Shown: positions 6,977 to 15,983 of the stretch, one piece after another
Position numbering within the stretch: the stretch's first letter is position 1
Layout: each line of letters begins with the position of its first letter
NCBI RefSeq assembly: GCF_002234595.1
Contig: NZ_NMUL01000001.1
Location: 124,001 to 188,000, forward strand
Direction of reading: 5' to 3'
From: Amycolatopsis vastitatis
GTDB taxonomy: Bacteria > Actinomycetota > Actinomycetes > Mycobacteriales > Pseudonocardiaceae
DNA length: 64,000 nt
The notes under the pieces: generated by a model
Database searches by the model: none
What the model was told of the DNA's origin: nothing
The model's input: only the letters and a program-made list of their open reading frames with translations
Made by a program: the position numbers and the translations under genes

Positions 6977-8347
6977 TCAGCGCTGAGCGGACGCGGAGGC
7001 CAGCTTGCCGCCGCTGTCTTCGGTGTCGATCTGCTCCATCGGCACCTGCGAGGTCTCCGGGATCCTGATGATCGGGAGGATCGCGATCAGGGCCGCCGCC
7101 ATCAGGTAGTACGCCGGCCAGTCCTCGTTGCCGGTGCTCTTGATCAGCGCCGTCACGATGACGCCGCAGGTCCCGCCGAACAGCGACGTCGAGATGTTGT
7201 AGCCGATCGCGAACGAGCCGTAGCGCACCCGCGTCGGGAACATCGCCGGGAACGTCGAGCCGATCACCGCGAGCATGAGCACCAGCAGGAGCGCCACGAT
7301 CAGGAAGCCGACGAAGAGCCAGAAGATGCTACCGGACTGCATCAGCTTGAGACTCGGCCAGCTCAGCACCAGGAATCCGATGGCCGCGGTGAGCAGCAGC
7401 GGTTTCCGGCCGATCCGGTCGGACAGCGCCCCGAGCGGGATGATGATCGCCATCTGGATCACTTCGACCGCGATGATGATCAACGTCGAGGTGTTGTCGT
7501 TGATCTTCAACGTGTCCGTGAAGTACGTCGGCATCGTGGTCAGCAGCAGGTAGTCCGCGACGTTCAGCAGCAGGACGATGCCGATCAGGTTGAGGATCAT
7601 CCGCCAGTTGCGGACGAAGATCTCCTTCAGCGGCGCCTTCTTCGGCGCCTCGCCCGCGGCTTCCATCCGGCGGAACTCGGGGGTGTCCTCGAGCTTGTTC
7701 CGCAGGTAGAGCCCGATCAGGCCGAGCGGCAGCGCGACGAAGAACGGGATCCGCCAGCCCCAGGCGTCGACCTGGTCGGCCGACAGCGAGAGCGTCACCG
7801 ACAGCACCACGAGGTTGCCGAGCACGTAGCCGGCCAGCGTGCCGAGCTCGAGGAAGCTGCCGAAGAAGCCACGGCGTTTCGTCGGGGAGTACTCGGCGAT
7901 GAACGTCGCCGCTCCGCCGTACTCGCCACCGGTGGAGAAGCCCTGGATGATCCGCAGCAGCAGGATCGCGATCGGTGCAGCGATGCCCATGCTGTACGCA
8001 CCGGAGTACGTCGGCAGGACGCCGACCAGGAACGTGCAGCCGGACATCAGCAGGATCGTGATGGCCAGGACCCGCTTGCGGCCGAGCTTGTCGCCGAGCG
8101 GCCCGAAGAACGCCCCGCCGAACGGCCGCACGATGAAGCCGACCGCGAGCAGCGCCAGTGACTTCAGGACCGCGTTGCCTTCACCCGGGAAGAACAGCGT
8201 GCCGATGCTGGTGGCGATCGCGCCCGAGGTGAAGACGCCGTAGTCGTACCACTCGGTGGCGTTCCCCATGGCCGAAGCCCAGACGGCGCGTTTGACGGTT
8301 CTCTCGTCCACTGACGGTTTGCCCGTCGTTGCTGCTGGTTCGCTCAT
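6977..8347 (-). CDS. MFS transporter, metabolite:H+ symporter (MHS/ProP-like)
   Basis: A 456-residue inner-membrane transporter of the major facilitator superfamily with about twelve predicted helices. Family signatures are visible: NATEWYDYG near residue 29 in helix 1, GPLGDKLGRKRVL in the first cytoplasmic loop, RIIQGFSTGGEYGGA in helix 4 to 5, and DRIGRKP in the matching loop of the second half. These are typical of the metabolite:proton symporter branch that includes ProP, KgtP and ShiA. The substrate (betaine, proline or a dicarboxylate) cannot be decided. The ATG start is clear. A hairpin-like inverted repeat at 8444 lies in its promoter region. Confidence 0.93.
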   Translation of the reverse strand: MSEPAATTGKPSVDERTVKRAVWASAMGNATEWYDYGVFTSGAIATSIGTLFFPGEGNAVLKSLALLAVGFIVRPFGGAFFGPLGDKLGRKRVLAITILLMSGCTFLVGVLPTYSGAYSMGIAAPIAILLLRIIQGFSTGGEYGGAATFIAEYSPTKRRGFFGSFLELGTLAGYVLGNLVVLSVTLSLSADQVDAWGWRIPFFVALPLGLIGLYLRNKLEDTPEFRRMEAAGEAPKKAPLKEIFVRNWRMILNLIGIVLLLNVADYLLLTTMPTYFTDTLKINDNTSTLIIIAVEVIQMAIIIPLGALSDRIGRKPLLLTAAIGFLVLSWPSLKLMQSGSIFWLFVGFLIVALLLVLMLAVIGSTFPAMFPTRVRYGSFAIGYNISTSLFGGTCGVIVTALIKSTGNEDWPAYYLMAAALIAILPIIRIPETSQVPMEQIDTEDSGGKLASASAQR

Positions 8348-8443
8348 GCCGGCGACGACTCCTCCCGTGCAGTGCCCATCGGGCCGTTCGAGCTCATCGG
8401 CCCAGTCTTGACCGGCTTTCGCAGGTCGGCAGCCTGAGCCGGG

Positions 8444-8484
8444 AATTCTCTACGGTGGGGAACTTTCCGGCTACGGAGAGAATT
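8444..8484. promoter_or_regulatory. Inverted repeat AATTCTCT/AGAGAATT in divergent spacer
   Basis: AATTCTCT (8444-8451) and AGAGAATT (8477-8484) form an inverted repeat with 25 bases between them, and CTACGG occurs directly on both sides of the centre. The site lies between the MHS transporter (start 8347, minus) and the hotdog gene (start 8549, plus), where a shared operator would be expected. No regulator gene is adjacent. Confidence 0.4.
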
Positions 8485-8548
8485 GGGTTGCGGACAAACC
8501 TCGCGGGCCGGGCGCGGCCCGTGGCTACCGGCGGGTTAACGTCAGCGC

Positions 8549-9133
8549 ATGAGTCGTGTTTCTCAACCGTGGCCGCCGGTGCCGGTGGAGCCGGCCGTCC
8601 CGCACCCGAAGGCGCCGGCGCCGGGCACCGAGCTCGGGGTGCACTTCGCCGAGTGCTTCGGCTGTGGTGACGAGGCCGACGCCGGGCTGCACCTGCGCTC
8701 GACCGTCGGCGAGGGCCAGGTCGTGCACTCGCGGTTCATCGTCACCGCGGCCCACCAGGGCGCGCCCGGGCTCGCCCACGGCGGCCTGCTGGCCTGCGCG
8801 TTCGACGAGGCGCTCGGTTCGACGGTCGGCAACCTGCTGCACCGGCCGGCGGTGACCGGCAAGCTCGAGACGGACTTCCGCCGTCCGGTCCCGGTGGGTT
8901 CGACGCTGTTCATCGCGGCCCGCCTGGACGGCATCGCGGGCCGCAAGATCTACGTCAGCGCGGACGGACGGCTCGACGCCGAAGACGGCCCGATCGCGGT
9001 GAGCGCCCGCGCGCTGTTCGTGATCGTCGGCTTCGAGCACTTCAGCACCCACGGCGACCCCGAGGCGCTGGAGAAGCTGGCCGCGCAGCACGCGAAGAAC
9101 AAGCGGGAACGCGACTGGGACATCAACCCCTGA
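8549..9133 (+). CDS. PaaI-type hotdog thioesterase
   Basis: A 194-residue cytoplasmic protein with a single hotdog fold (about residues 35 to 165), predicted to hydrolyse acyl-CoA thioesters. The segment PGLAHGGLLACAFDEALG near residue 73 is the HGG-centred active-site helix of the PaaI/YiiD group, and LETDFRRPVPVG is the characteristic following strand. An extra FAECFGCGDE stretch near the N-terminus is common in actinobacterial members. The start ATG is followed immediately by family-like sequence. The gene converges on pknG, with a strong hairpin between them. Confidence 0.9.
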   Translation: MSRVSQPWPPVPVEPAVPHPKAPAPGTELGVHFAECFGCGDEADAGLHLRSTVGEGQVVHSRFIVTAAHQGAPGLAHGGLLACAFDEALGSTVGNLLHRPAVTGKLETDFRRPVPVGSTLFIAARLDGIAGRKIYVSADGRLDAEDGPIAVSARALFVIVGFEHFSTHGDPEALEKLAAQHAKNKRERDWDINP

Positions 9134-9140
9134 TCCAGGT

Positions 9141-9182
9141 CGTGAGTGCGTAGCAGTGTTCTAACACCGTTACGCACTCACG
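9141..9182. terminator. Long bidirectional hairpin terminator
   Basis: CGTGAGTGCGTA (9141-9152) pairs perfectly with 9171-9182, and an inner GTGTT/AACAC stem extends it. It fills the gap between the convergent hotdog gene and pknG. Confidence 0.92.
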
Positions 9183-9189
9183 AGGCCGG

Positions 9190-11871
9190 TCACGTGAGCG
9201 TGCGGGGCCGGATGGCGTTCGCCCGGTCCACCAGCTCGACGCGCTGCTCGATCGTGGCCGCCAGCCGGGCCAGCGCCCGGTAGCACCGCTCCAGGCCGAA
9301 CCGCAGCTCACGCTCCTCGAGGGCGCAGCCCAGCACTCGCGCCCCCGGCGTGGAGCCGCCCTGCTTGGCGGCGCGAAGCCACTCGTACGCGGCTTCGAGC
9401 ACGTTCGCGCTGAGCCGCGTCCGGCGCTCGGCGTCCAGGCGGAGCCGCTCGAGCCGGGCCGACGCGTCGAGCAGGTCGTGCTCGGTGACCGGCGTCTCGC
9501 GGCCGTTGGCCTTGGTCGCCGTCGTCTTGATCTTGATCGCCGCGACCTGCGCGTCGATGTAGTGGGTCGACGACGGCGGCACGGTCTCCAGCACCTCGAC
9601 CGCGCCGGCCCGCGCGCCCTGCGCCAGGTACACGCGGGCGAGGCCGAAGGCGGCGCTGACGTAGCTGCGGTCGGTGCGCCAGACGAGCTCGTAGAACCGC
9701 GCGGCGGCGAAGTAGTCGCCGACGCCTTCGGCGCTGACGCCCAGCGCGAGCTTCGGGGCGATCTCGCCCGGCAGGTCGTCGTACACCGCTTCGAACGCGA
9801 CGTGCGCAACCCGCGAACGGCCACCCGCCAGCTCGATCAGGCCGCGGTACCAGTCGATCCGCCAGTCGTGCGGGAAGCCGTTCTTGATGGCCAGGTACTG
9901 CGCCGCCTGCAGCTGCCGCTGTGCCTCCGCCAGCTCCCCCAGCTCGATCCGGGCGCGCACGATCCGCAGCCGGACCTCGATCGACTCCCGGGGCGCGCCG
10001 GCCAGCGCTTCGATGGCGCCACGCGGCTCGAGCGCGGTCGTCGTGGCGAGCACGCCCGCGGCCGGGTCGTCGGTGTCCACCTGCGGGATCGGCAGGCCGG
10101 CGACGACTTCGTCCGCGCCGGGCAGCGGCACGCTCGCGCCGGCCTCCGGCACCACGAGCTGGACGCCGAACGTGCGGCTCTCCGGGCCGAACACGGTCGA
10201 CGCGCCAGGCCGCGGCTTGCCGGTGCCGAGCGCCATGATTTCGCGCAGCACCCCGGTGAGCTGGTCGGCCATCTCCTCCGCGGAGAGGAACCGCCGGTCC
10301 GGGTCGGCGTGCGTCGCGCGCCGCAGGAACCGGTAGTAGGAGCCGAAAAGCGCGAAGAGCGGGACGGCGTCCGGACCGGGCAGGGTCGTCTTGAACTTGG
10401 TGGTGTACCCGGTGAACTCGAAGCTCAGCACGGCCAGCGTGCGCCCGACGGTGAACAGGTCCGACGCGATCGACGCGCCCTGCGTCGGCAGTTCCGGCGC
10501 GCTGTAGCCGGTGGTGAAGAACAGCGGGCTCTCGTAGTCGTCGATGCGGCGGACCGCGCCGAGGTCGATCAGCTTCAGCTGCTCGTTGGTCTGGATGACG
10601 TTGTCCGGCTTGAGGTCGCAGTAGAGCAGGCCCTGGCTGTGCAGGTAACCCAGCGCGGGCAGGATTTCCAGCCCGTACGCGATGACCTGGCCGATCGGCA
10701 GCGGCTCCGGACGGCGGCTCTCCCGGTGGTGCGCCAGCGCGAGCTGCCGCAGCGACTGGCCGCCGACGTACTCCATGACGATGTAGCCGACGGTCGTGCC
10801 GCTGTGCGCGTCCGGGTGCTGCACGAAGTTGTGGATCTTGACGATGTTCGGGTGCTCGACCTCGGCAAGGAACCGCTGTTCGTTGGCCGCGGCCGCCATC
10901 GCCGTCGCGTCACCGGTGTCGATCAGTCCTTTGAGGACGACCCAGCGGTCGCTGACGTTGTGGTCCTGCGCCAGGTAGATCCAGCCGAGACCGCCGTAGG
11001 CGAGCGCGCCGAGCACCTCGTACTGGCCGCCGACGAGCTCGTTCGGCTGAAGCTTCGGGACGAACGAGAACGGCGCGCCGCAGTTTTCGCACTTTCCTTC
11101 CGCCGCACCGGGTTCCCCGTCCTTGCCGCGGCCGACCTTCGCGCCGCAGCTGCCGCAGTACCGCTTTTCCTCCGACACCATGGGGTTCGTCAGCACCGCC
11201 GACGCGGGGTCGCGCGCGGGCACCGGCGGGACCTCGACCAGCCCGGCGCCGAGCCGTCCGCGCCGCGACCGCGACGTCCGCGACGACGTCCGCCGCGAAG
11301 TGCCGGGGAACGCGCCGGGGCCCGAGCCCGAGCCGCTGCCGGTCCCCGTGCCCGTGCCGGTTCCGGTGCGCCGTCCCTCGCTGGTGCGCTCGGGGAGGAC
11401 GCTCTCGGTGCCGGGGTCCGGCAGCGGGGTTCCGGGGCCGGTCTCCGGCCGCGGTACCGGGGGCCTGATGCTCTGCGTTTCCGGAGCCGGCGCGGCGAGC
11501 ACGCTCGTCGGCTGCGGCGCCTCAGGGTCCGGGCGGACGGCCTGCGTCGGCGGCGCCACCGCCTGCGTCGGCGGGACCGGCGGCGAGACGGGGTCGATGC
11601 TGCCCGGCGGGCGGGTCGGGTCTTCCGCGCCGGGGATCGGCGCACGCGCGGCGGACGGCTGCCCGCGCGGCGGCGTCGGCGGACGGCGCACGGGAGCGTG
11701 GAAGACGGTCTGTTCCCCGCCGGACGGCTCCCCGTCGTCGAGGCGGCCGGAGATCGACGGCTCCGGCGTCGCCCACCGCACCGGGGGTGGCGGCTGCCAG
11801 CTCGGCGCGGGCACCGGCTGCTGCTCGTCGTCCGGCGCGGCGTGCCGAGGACGGCGCGGCTCCTCCGACAC
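9190..11871 (-). CDS. pknG: Serine/threonine protein kinase PknG
   Basis: An 893-residue soluble kinase with the full PknG architecture. The N-terminus (about 1 to 225) is disordered and Pro/Thr/Gly-rich, longer than in mycobacteria. A rubredoxin-like zinc or iron site follows with paired cysteines CGSC and CENC near residues 238 and 259, then the kinase domain with VVLKG lysine, catalytic YCDLKPDN near residue 417 and LIDLG in place of DFG. A TPR domain forms the C-terminal third. In mycobacteria PknG phosphorylates GarA/OdhI and so controls 2-oxoglutarate and glutamate metabolism. It is the last gene of glnX-glnH-pknG, 55 bases after glnH. Confidence 0.97.
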   Translation of the reverse strand: MSEEPRRPRHAAPDDEQQPVPAPSWQPPPPVRWATPEPSISGRLDDGEPSGGEQTVFHAPVRRPPTPPRGQPSAARAPIPGAEDPTRPPGSIDPVSPPVPPTQAVAPPTQAVRPDPEAPQPTSVLAAPAPETQSIRPPVPRPETGPGTPLPDPGTESVLPERTSEGRRTGTGTGTGTGSGSGSGPGAFPGTSRRTSSRTSRSRRGRLGAGLVEVPPVPARDPASAVLTNPMVSEEKRYCGSCGAKVGRGKDGEPGAAEGKCENCGAPFSFVPKLQPNELVGGQYEVLGALAYGGLGWIYLAQDHNVSDRWVVLKGLIDTGDATAMAAAANEQRFLAEVEHPNIVKIHNFVQHPDAHSGTTVGYIVMEYVGGQSLRQLALAHHRESRRPEPLPIGQVIAYGLEILPALGYLHSQGLLYCDLKPDNVIQTNEQLKLIDLGAVRRIDDYESPLFFTTGYSAPELPTQGASIASDLFTVGRTLAVLSFEFTGYTTKFKTTLPGPDAVPLFALFGSYYRFLRRATHADPDRRFLSAEEMADQLTGVLREIMALGTGKPRPGASTVFGPESRTFGVQLVVPEAGASVPLPGADEVVAGLPIPQVDTDDPAAGVLATTTALEPRGAIEALAGAPRESIEVRLRIVRARIELGELAEAQRQLQAAQYLAIKNGFPHDWRIDWYRGLIELAGGRSRVAHVAFEAVYDDLPGEIAPKLALGVSAEGVGDYFAAARFYELVWRTDRSYVSAAFGLARVYLAQGARAGAVEVLETVPPSSTHYIDAQVAAIKIKTTATKANGRETPVTEHDLLDASARLERLRLDAERRTRLSANVLEAAYEWLRAAKQGGSTPGARVLGCALEERELRFGLERCYRALARLAATIEQRVELVDRANAIRPRTLT

Positions 11872-11926
11872 TGCTACCTCCCAGATCCCCGACGACGTGC
11901 GGGAACCGATCCTAGTCGCGACGCGT

Positions 11927-12898
11927 TCACTGGTACTGCGCCTGCGGCGGCGAAGCCTGTCCCAGCGAAGGCTCGACCCACTGGCGGTAGCTCTTCTGCC
12001 ACGCGCCGCTGTTGCGGATGTTCTCGAGCACAGCGTTGACGAAGCGGACCATGTCCTCGTTGTCCTTCGGCACGCCGATGCCGTAGTTCTCCTGCGTGAA
12101 CTGGTCGCCGACGACCTGCAGCGTCGGGTCCTGCGCGGCCATCCCGGCGAGGATCGTGTCGTCGGTCGAAACCGCGTCGACCTGGCCCTGCTGGAGCATT
12201 ACCAGGCAGTCCGACCAGTTGTCCACCGAGACCGCCACCAGCTTCGCCGGGTCGGTCGCGATCTTCGCCGCCGACGTCGACTTCTTCGCCGCGCACACCT
12301 TCTTGCCGCTCAGGTCGGCCAGCTTGGTCGCCTTCGACTCCTTCGTGACCAGCAGCCGCTGGCCCGCGACGTAGTACACCGAGGAGAACTGGACGTCCTT
12401 CTTGCGCGCGCAGGTGATGCTGTAGGTCCGGACGACGATGTCGACCTGGTGCTCCTTCAGGACGTCCGCGCGCTGCCCCGACGTGATCGCGCGGAACTGG
12501 ACGCGGCCCTCGGGCGCGCCGAAGATCGAGCGGGCGATCTCGTTGACCATGTCGATGTCGAAGCCCTCGAGGTTGCCCGAGGTGGGGTTGCGGAAGCCGA
12601 ACAGGTACGTCGTCTGGTCGACGCCGGCGATCAGCTTGCCGCGTTCCTTGATCTTCGCCATGGTCGAGCCGTCGGGGATCGACGTGCCGTTCGTCGGCGA
12701 GAGGCTGGCCAGCGGGTTGCAGCTGGTGTCGGAGCCGCCGCCGGCGCTCGAGTCCGGCCCGGCGACGTGCGCGGGCTGCGGCCAGGCCGCGCTGCCGACC
12801 GGAGCCGGGTCGACCGGTTTCCCGGGACTGCCGCACGACGCCGCCAGCAGCGCGACAACCGCCAGTACGCCCGCCCGGACCGTGTTGCCCCTGTTCAC
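11927..12898 (-). CDS. glnH: GlnH, glutamate/aspartate-binding lipoprotein
   Basis: A 323-residue exported solute-binding protein of the amino-acid family (SBP_bac_3). The signal peptide ends in lipobox LLAASC with Cys near residue 22. The domain carries typical features: RGKLIAGVDQTTYLFGFRNP, GFDIDMVNEIARSIFG and a second-lobe segment KKVCAAKKSTS. No permease or ATPase gene is nearby. In mycobacteria the orphan GlnH senses Asp/Glu and signals through GlnX to PknG, and the same three-gene order is seen here. The GTG start overlaps the glnX stop by four bases (GTGA), so translation is coupled. Confidence 0.95.
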   Translation of the reverse strand: MNRGNTVRAGVLAVVALLAASCGSPGKPVDPAPVGSAAWPQPAHVAGPDSSAGGGSDTSCNPLASLSPTNGTSIPDGSTMAKIKERGKLIAGVDQTTYLFGFRNPTSGNLEGFDIDMVNEIARSIFGAPEGRVQFRAITSGQRADVLKEHQVDIVVRTYSITCARKKDVQFSSVYYVAGQRLLVTKESKATKLADLSGKKVCAAKKSTSAAKIATDPAKLVAVSVDNWSDCLVMLQQGQVDAVSTDDTILAGMAAQDPTLQVVGDQFTQENYGIGVPKDNEDMVRFVNAVLENIRNSGAWQKSYRQWVEPSLGQASPPQAQYQ

Positions 12899-14313
12899 CG
12901 GTACTCCCTCAGTCGCTCCCGGATCCCCATGGTCACACCCGCCGCCGCGACGATCGCGAGGACGGCCAGCCCGGGCGCGAGGAACGTCAGCGCGCGGTCA
13001 CCGTTGTGGGTGTCGTCGAGGAACTCCTGCCTGCCGACGTCGATCGCCGCCTGGAGGCTGTCGTCGAGCCGCCGGAACGCCGGGGCCGAGCCGTCGGTCT
13101 TGTCCTCCAGCACGGCGAAGTCCACGGCTTCCTGGTACTGGCCGGCGTCGTCCTGGGCCCGCACCTGCTTGTGCGCCTTGAGCCAGTCGTTCGCGGCCTT
13201 CGTCGCGTCGGCGACCTTCCCGGCGCCGTCGCCGCTCTGGATCAGGCCCCGGGCTTCGCCGAGCAGGCCGCCCTTGCCGTCCGGGCCGACCAGCTGGGCC
13301 GCGTTGGTGCCGAAGTCCTTCTCGTAGGCGGCGCCGTCGCCGCGGGCGACCAGCGTCAGCGTTTCGTCGGCGCGGGCCTGCAGCGCGGCAATGCGCGCGC
13401 GGACCAGCACGTCGACGCGGTGCGAGCCGTCGTCCTGGCCGCTGCCGACCAGGCTGCCCTGGAAGATCAGCGCGACCGCACCCCACAGCAGCGACACCAC
13501 GACGGCGGCCGTCGCGACGACGAGCCCGACGTTGAGCAGCCGGTTGGTGCGCCGGGTCAGGTAGACCTGGGCGACGATCAGCGCGGCCAGCAGCGCCACC
13601 ATCAGGATCGTGGCGAGCCACGGGAAACCGGTGGCGCTGTCCTGCTCGTCGATCAGCCGCTCGGTGTCGACGCGGTAGAGGTCCTGCGCGGCGGGCAGGA
13701 TCTTCGCCCGCATCAGCTCGGACGCCTCGCGCAGGTAGGACGCGCCGACCGGGTAGCCGAGCCGGTTGTTCGCCCGGGCGGTCTCGACGAGCCCGGTGTA
13801 GACCGGCAGCTGCTGGTTCAGGGTGTCGACCGGGGCGGCCGCGTGGGCGACGTCCGAGGCGTCGGAGGCGGCCTTCGCGAGCGCGGCGCCGGCTTCGGCG
13901 ACGTCACGCTCGTAGCGCTGGCGGAGTTCGGGCGGCTCGGTGCCGATGGAGAGGAACGCGCTCGCGGCGGTCGCGTCGGCGTCCGAGAGTGAGCGGTAGA
14001 CCTGCTGCGAAGCGGCGGCGAGCGGCTCGCGGTGGTCGATGACGCCGCTGATCGTGTCGTCGCGGTTCTGCACCGAGAGCGTCGCGACCAGCCCGGCCAC
14101 GAGGGCGAGCAGCACCAGCCCGACGGCGATCACGGTGAGCCGGCCGGGTGTGGTCGCGGCCGAGCGGACGATCGCGCGGACCCCCTGGCCCGGCAGGTCG
14201 AGCAGCCCCAGCAGGCCGCTGCGGCCCGCGGCGCGGTCGCGGCCGTCCGGTGGCGACGGTGGGGGTCCCGGCGCGGGCGCCGTCGGACCCGGGGCCGTCG
14301 CAGTGCTGGTCAT
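12895..14313 (-). CDS. glnX: GlnX, transmembrane sensor partner of GlnH and PknG
   Basis: A 472-residue polytopic membrane protein. A Pro-rich cytoplasmic N-terminus is followed by one transmembrane helix (about residues 68 to 90), a long helical extracytoplasmic domain, two helices near the middle, a second helical domain, and a last helix near the C-terminus. This resembles mycobacterial Rv0412c/GlnX, proposed to relay amino-acid binding by GlnH to PknG. The ATG at 14313 is preferred because GGAGGAATCGGGG precedes it. It is the first gene of the operon, so the promoter should lie in the 217-base gap up to 14530. Confidence 0.9.
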   Translation of the reverse strand: MTSTATAPGPTAPAPGPPPSPPDGRDRAAGRSGLLGLLDLPGQGVRAIVRSAATTPGRLTVIAVGLVLLALVAGLVATLSVQNRDDTISGVIDHREPLAAASQQVYRSLSDADATAASAFLSIGTEPPELRQRYERDVAEAGAALAKAASDASDVAHAAAPVDTLNQQLPVYTGLVETARANNRLGYPVGASYLREASELMRAKILPAAQDLYRVDTERLIDEQDSATGFPWLATILMVALLAALIVAQVYLTRRTNRLLNVGLVVATAAVVVSLLWGAVALIFQGSLVGSGQDDGSHRVDVLVRARIAALQARADETLTLVARGDGAAYEKDFGTNAAQLVGPDGKGGLLGEARGLIQSGDGAGKVADATKAANDWLKAHKQVRAQDDAGQYQEAVDFAVLEDKTDGSAPAFRRLDDSLQAAIDVGRQEFLDDTHNGDRALTFLAPGLAVLAIVAAAGVTMGIRERLREYR

Positions 14314-14530
14314 CCCCGATTCCTCCCCGAAAGCCGTACCCGCAGAAGGTAGCTGAGTGGCGGCGCGCGCAGCCACCGGCACCGCCCGCTGTCATCAGCA
14401 CGTGATCTCGGCGTGGGTGTTTCTGCCCACATCCGGAGATCAGGTCCGCGCTCCGGCCGGTCCGTCTTCACCTGTCCGGGTGACTCGCCGCGCACTGCGA
14501 CGCACCGTCCACATCGGACTGTTCGGGGGA

Positions 14531-15793
14531 TCAGCCGCGGATGGCCGGAGCGAGCGAGTGCGGGAGCACGGCTTCGGGGGCCGACGGGCGCCGGACCACC
14601 ACCTCGACGTCGTCGGCGAAGCGGTAGGGCTTCGCGCCGAGGATGCCGCCGAAGTGGCGCCGCAGCCGGGACATCTCCGCGCGGACGGTGACCGTGCGGC
14701 CGGCGTCGCCGAACAGGTCGGCCGACAGCTCCGACGCCGACCGGCCGTCGCGCCGGCTGGCCAGGACGTACAGCATCTCGGCGTGACGCGGGCTGAGCCG
14801 GTGCGTCCAGGTGCCGGCCGCGCTGGAAACGGTCAGCTCGGGCTCGCGCGGAGACCGGACGTCAAGCACGACGCGGGTGGGCGGGGCGGCCTCGTTCCCG
14901 GTGGGCCGGATCAGCCAGCCGCCGGGCACGGGCTCGACCGCGCAGTTGCCGTACGCCGGCAGCCAGACGCGGCCGGGCGCAAGGCCGGTGGGCAGCGCGA
15001 TCCGGTCGACCGGCGCGAGCCCGGCGGCCGCGGCGACCCAGCCGTGTTCGTCGGCCACCACGGCGGGACCGCCGACCTTGGCGAGCACCGGGACGGCGAA
15101 GCCCCGCAGTCTCTCCAGTTCGGTGAGGTGGGTGGTGCGCAGCTGGGACTCCGCGAGCCGCGTCACGGCGTCGACCAGCGCCAACGTCGTCGCGTGGACG
15201 GTCGAGGCCGGCCCGGAGAGGTCGACGACACCGAGCAGCCTGCCGTCCCGCGGGTCGTGCAGCGGCGCGGCCGCGCAGGTCCAGGAGTGCTGCGCCCGGA
15301 CGTAGTGCTCGGCCGAGTAGACCTGCACCGGACTGCGCGCGACCAGCGCGGTGCCGATGGCGTTGGTGCCGACGGACTCTTCCTGCCAGTCGACGCCTTC
15401 GACGAACCCGAGCCCGTCGGCGCGGCGGCGGACCGCGGCGCTGCCGTCACGCCAGAGGACCGCGCCACCCGCGTCGGCGATCACCATGATGTGCGCGGCC
15501 TGCTCGGCGAGGCTGATCAGGCCACTGCGCAGCGTCGGCAGGGCCTCGGCCAGCCCGCTCGCGCGACGGCGTGCTTCCAGCTCTTCGAAGGTCAGGACAG
15601 GCGCCGCGGCCCGGCTGTCCGGGTCCATGCCGAAGCGGCGCATCCGCTGCCAGGACGCGCCGATGACGGCCCGCGGGCGGCTGGGTAGCGCTTTGCCGCT
15701 CAAGGCCGCTTCGTGCACTTGCGCGAGGACGCGGGCGTACCGCCGGGGGTCCACCCCGGCCGGCAACGCTGCCTCGAGGTCTCGCTGACCCAA
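14531..15793 (-). CDS. GAF-domain transcriptional regulator (AcoR-like, no AAA+ domain)
   Basis: A 420-residue predicted regulator. The N-terminal helical part and GAF sensor domain (about residues 30 to 230) resemble the sensor half of AcoR, with WQEESVGTNAIGTAL and AEHYVRAQHSWTCAAAPLHDP typical of that group. The sigma-54 AAA+ domain of true AcoR is absent. Instead the C-terminus (about 335 to 400) is a winged-helix-like DNA-binding region, LSPRHAEMLYVLASRRDG and TVTVRAEMSRLRRHFG. This shortened form is common in actinomycetes, which lack sigma-54. It follows acoXAB on the same strand but is separated by a strong terminator. The TTG start is tentative. Confidence 0.85.
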   Translation of the reverse strand: MGQRDLEAALPAGVDPRRYARVLAQVHEAALSGKALPSRPRAVIGASWQRMRRFGMDPDSRAAAPVLTFEELEARRRASGLAEALPTLRSGLISLAEQAAHIMVIADAGGAVLWRDGSAAVRRRADGLGFVEGVDWQEESVGTNAIGTALVARSPVQVYSAEHYVRAQHSWTCAAAPLHDPRDGRLLGVVDLSGPASTVHATTLALVDAVTRLAESQLRTTHLTELERLRGFAVPVLAKVGGPAVVADEHGWVAAAAGLAPVDRIALPTGLAPGRVWLPAYGNCAVEPVPGGWLIRPTGNEAAPPTRVVLDVRSPREPELTVSSAAGTWTHRLSPRHAEMLYVLASRRDGRSASELSADLFGDAGRTVTVRAEMSRLRRHFGGILGAKPYRFADDVEVVVRRPSAPEAVLPHSLAPAIRG

Positions 15794-15866
15794 CCGCCGC
15801 TCCTTGCGCTTTCGACCTCCTCAGTCTGCCTTTTCGATCCGGTGATCGGAAGGTGGCGGCCGTCTC

Positions 15867-15917
15867 GCTGAAGGGCTCTTCGCCGGCCAGGGAGGTGCCG
15901 GCGAAGAGCCCTTCAGC
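15867..15917 (-). terminator. Perfect 21-bp stem terminator after acoB
   Basis: GCTGAAGGGCTCTTCGCCGGC (15867-15887, read as 21 paired bases) matches 15897-15917 exactly with a nine-base loop. It separates acoXAB from the GAF regulator, so the regulator needs its own promoter. Confidence 0.95.
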
Positions 15918-15983
15918 GGCCTCCGGCGGTGATCGCGGTGACCACGGCCGGGGGCTTCCAGGTGGAGCACGGGGCGTGCCGGA

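Noticed and set aside
9478..13327. Long plus-strand open frames opposite pknG, glnH and glnX
   Set aside because: The minus strand encodes three recognised, coupled proteins; the plus frames are composition shadows without ribosome sites.
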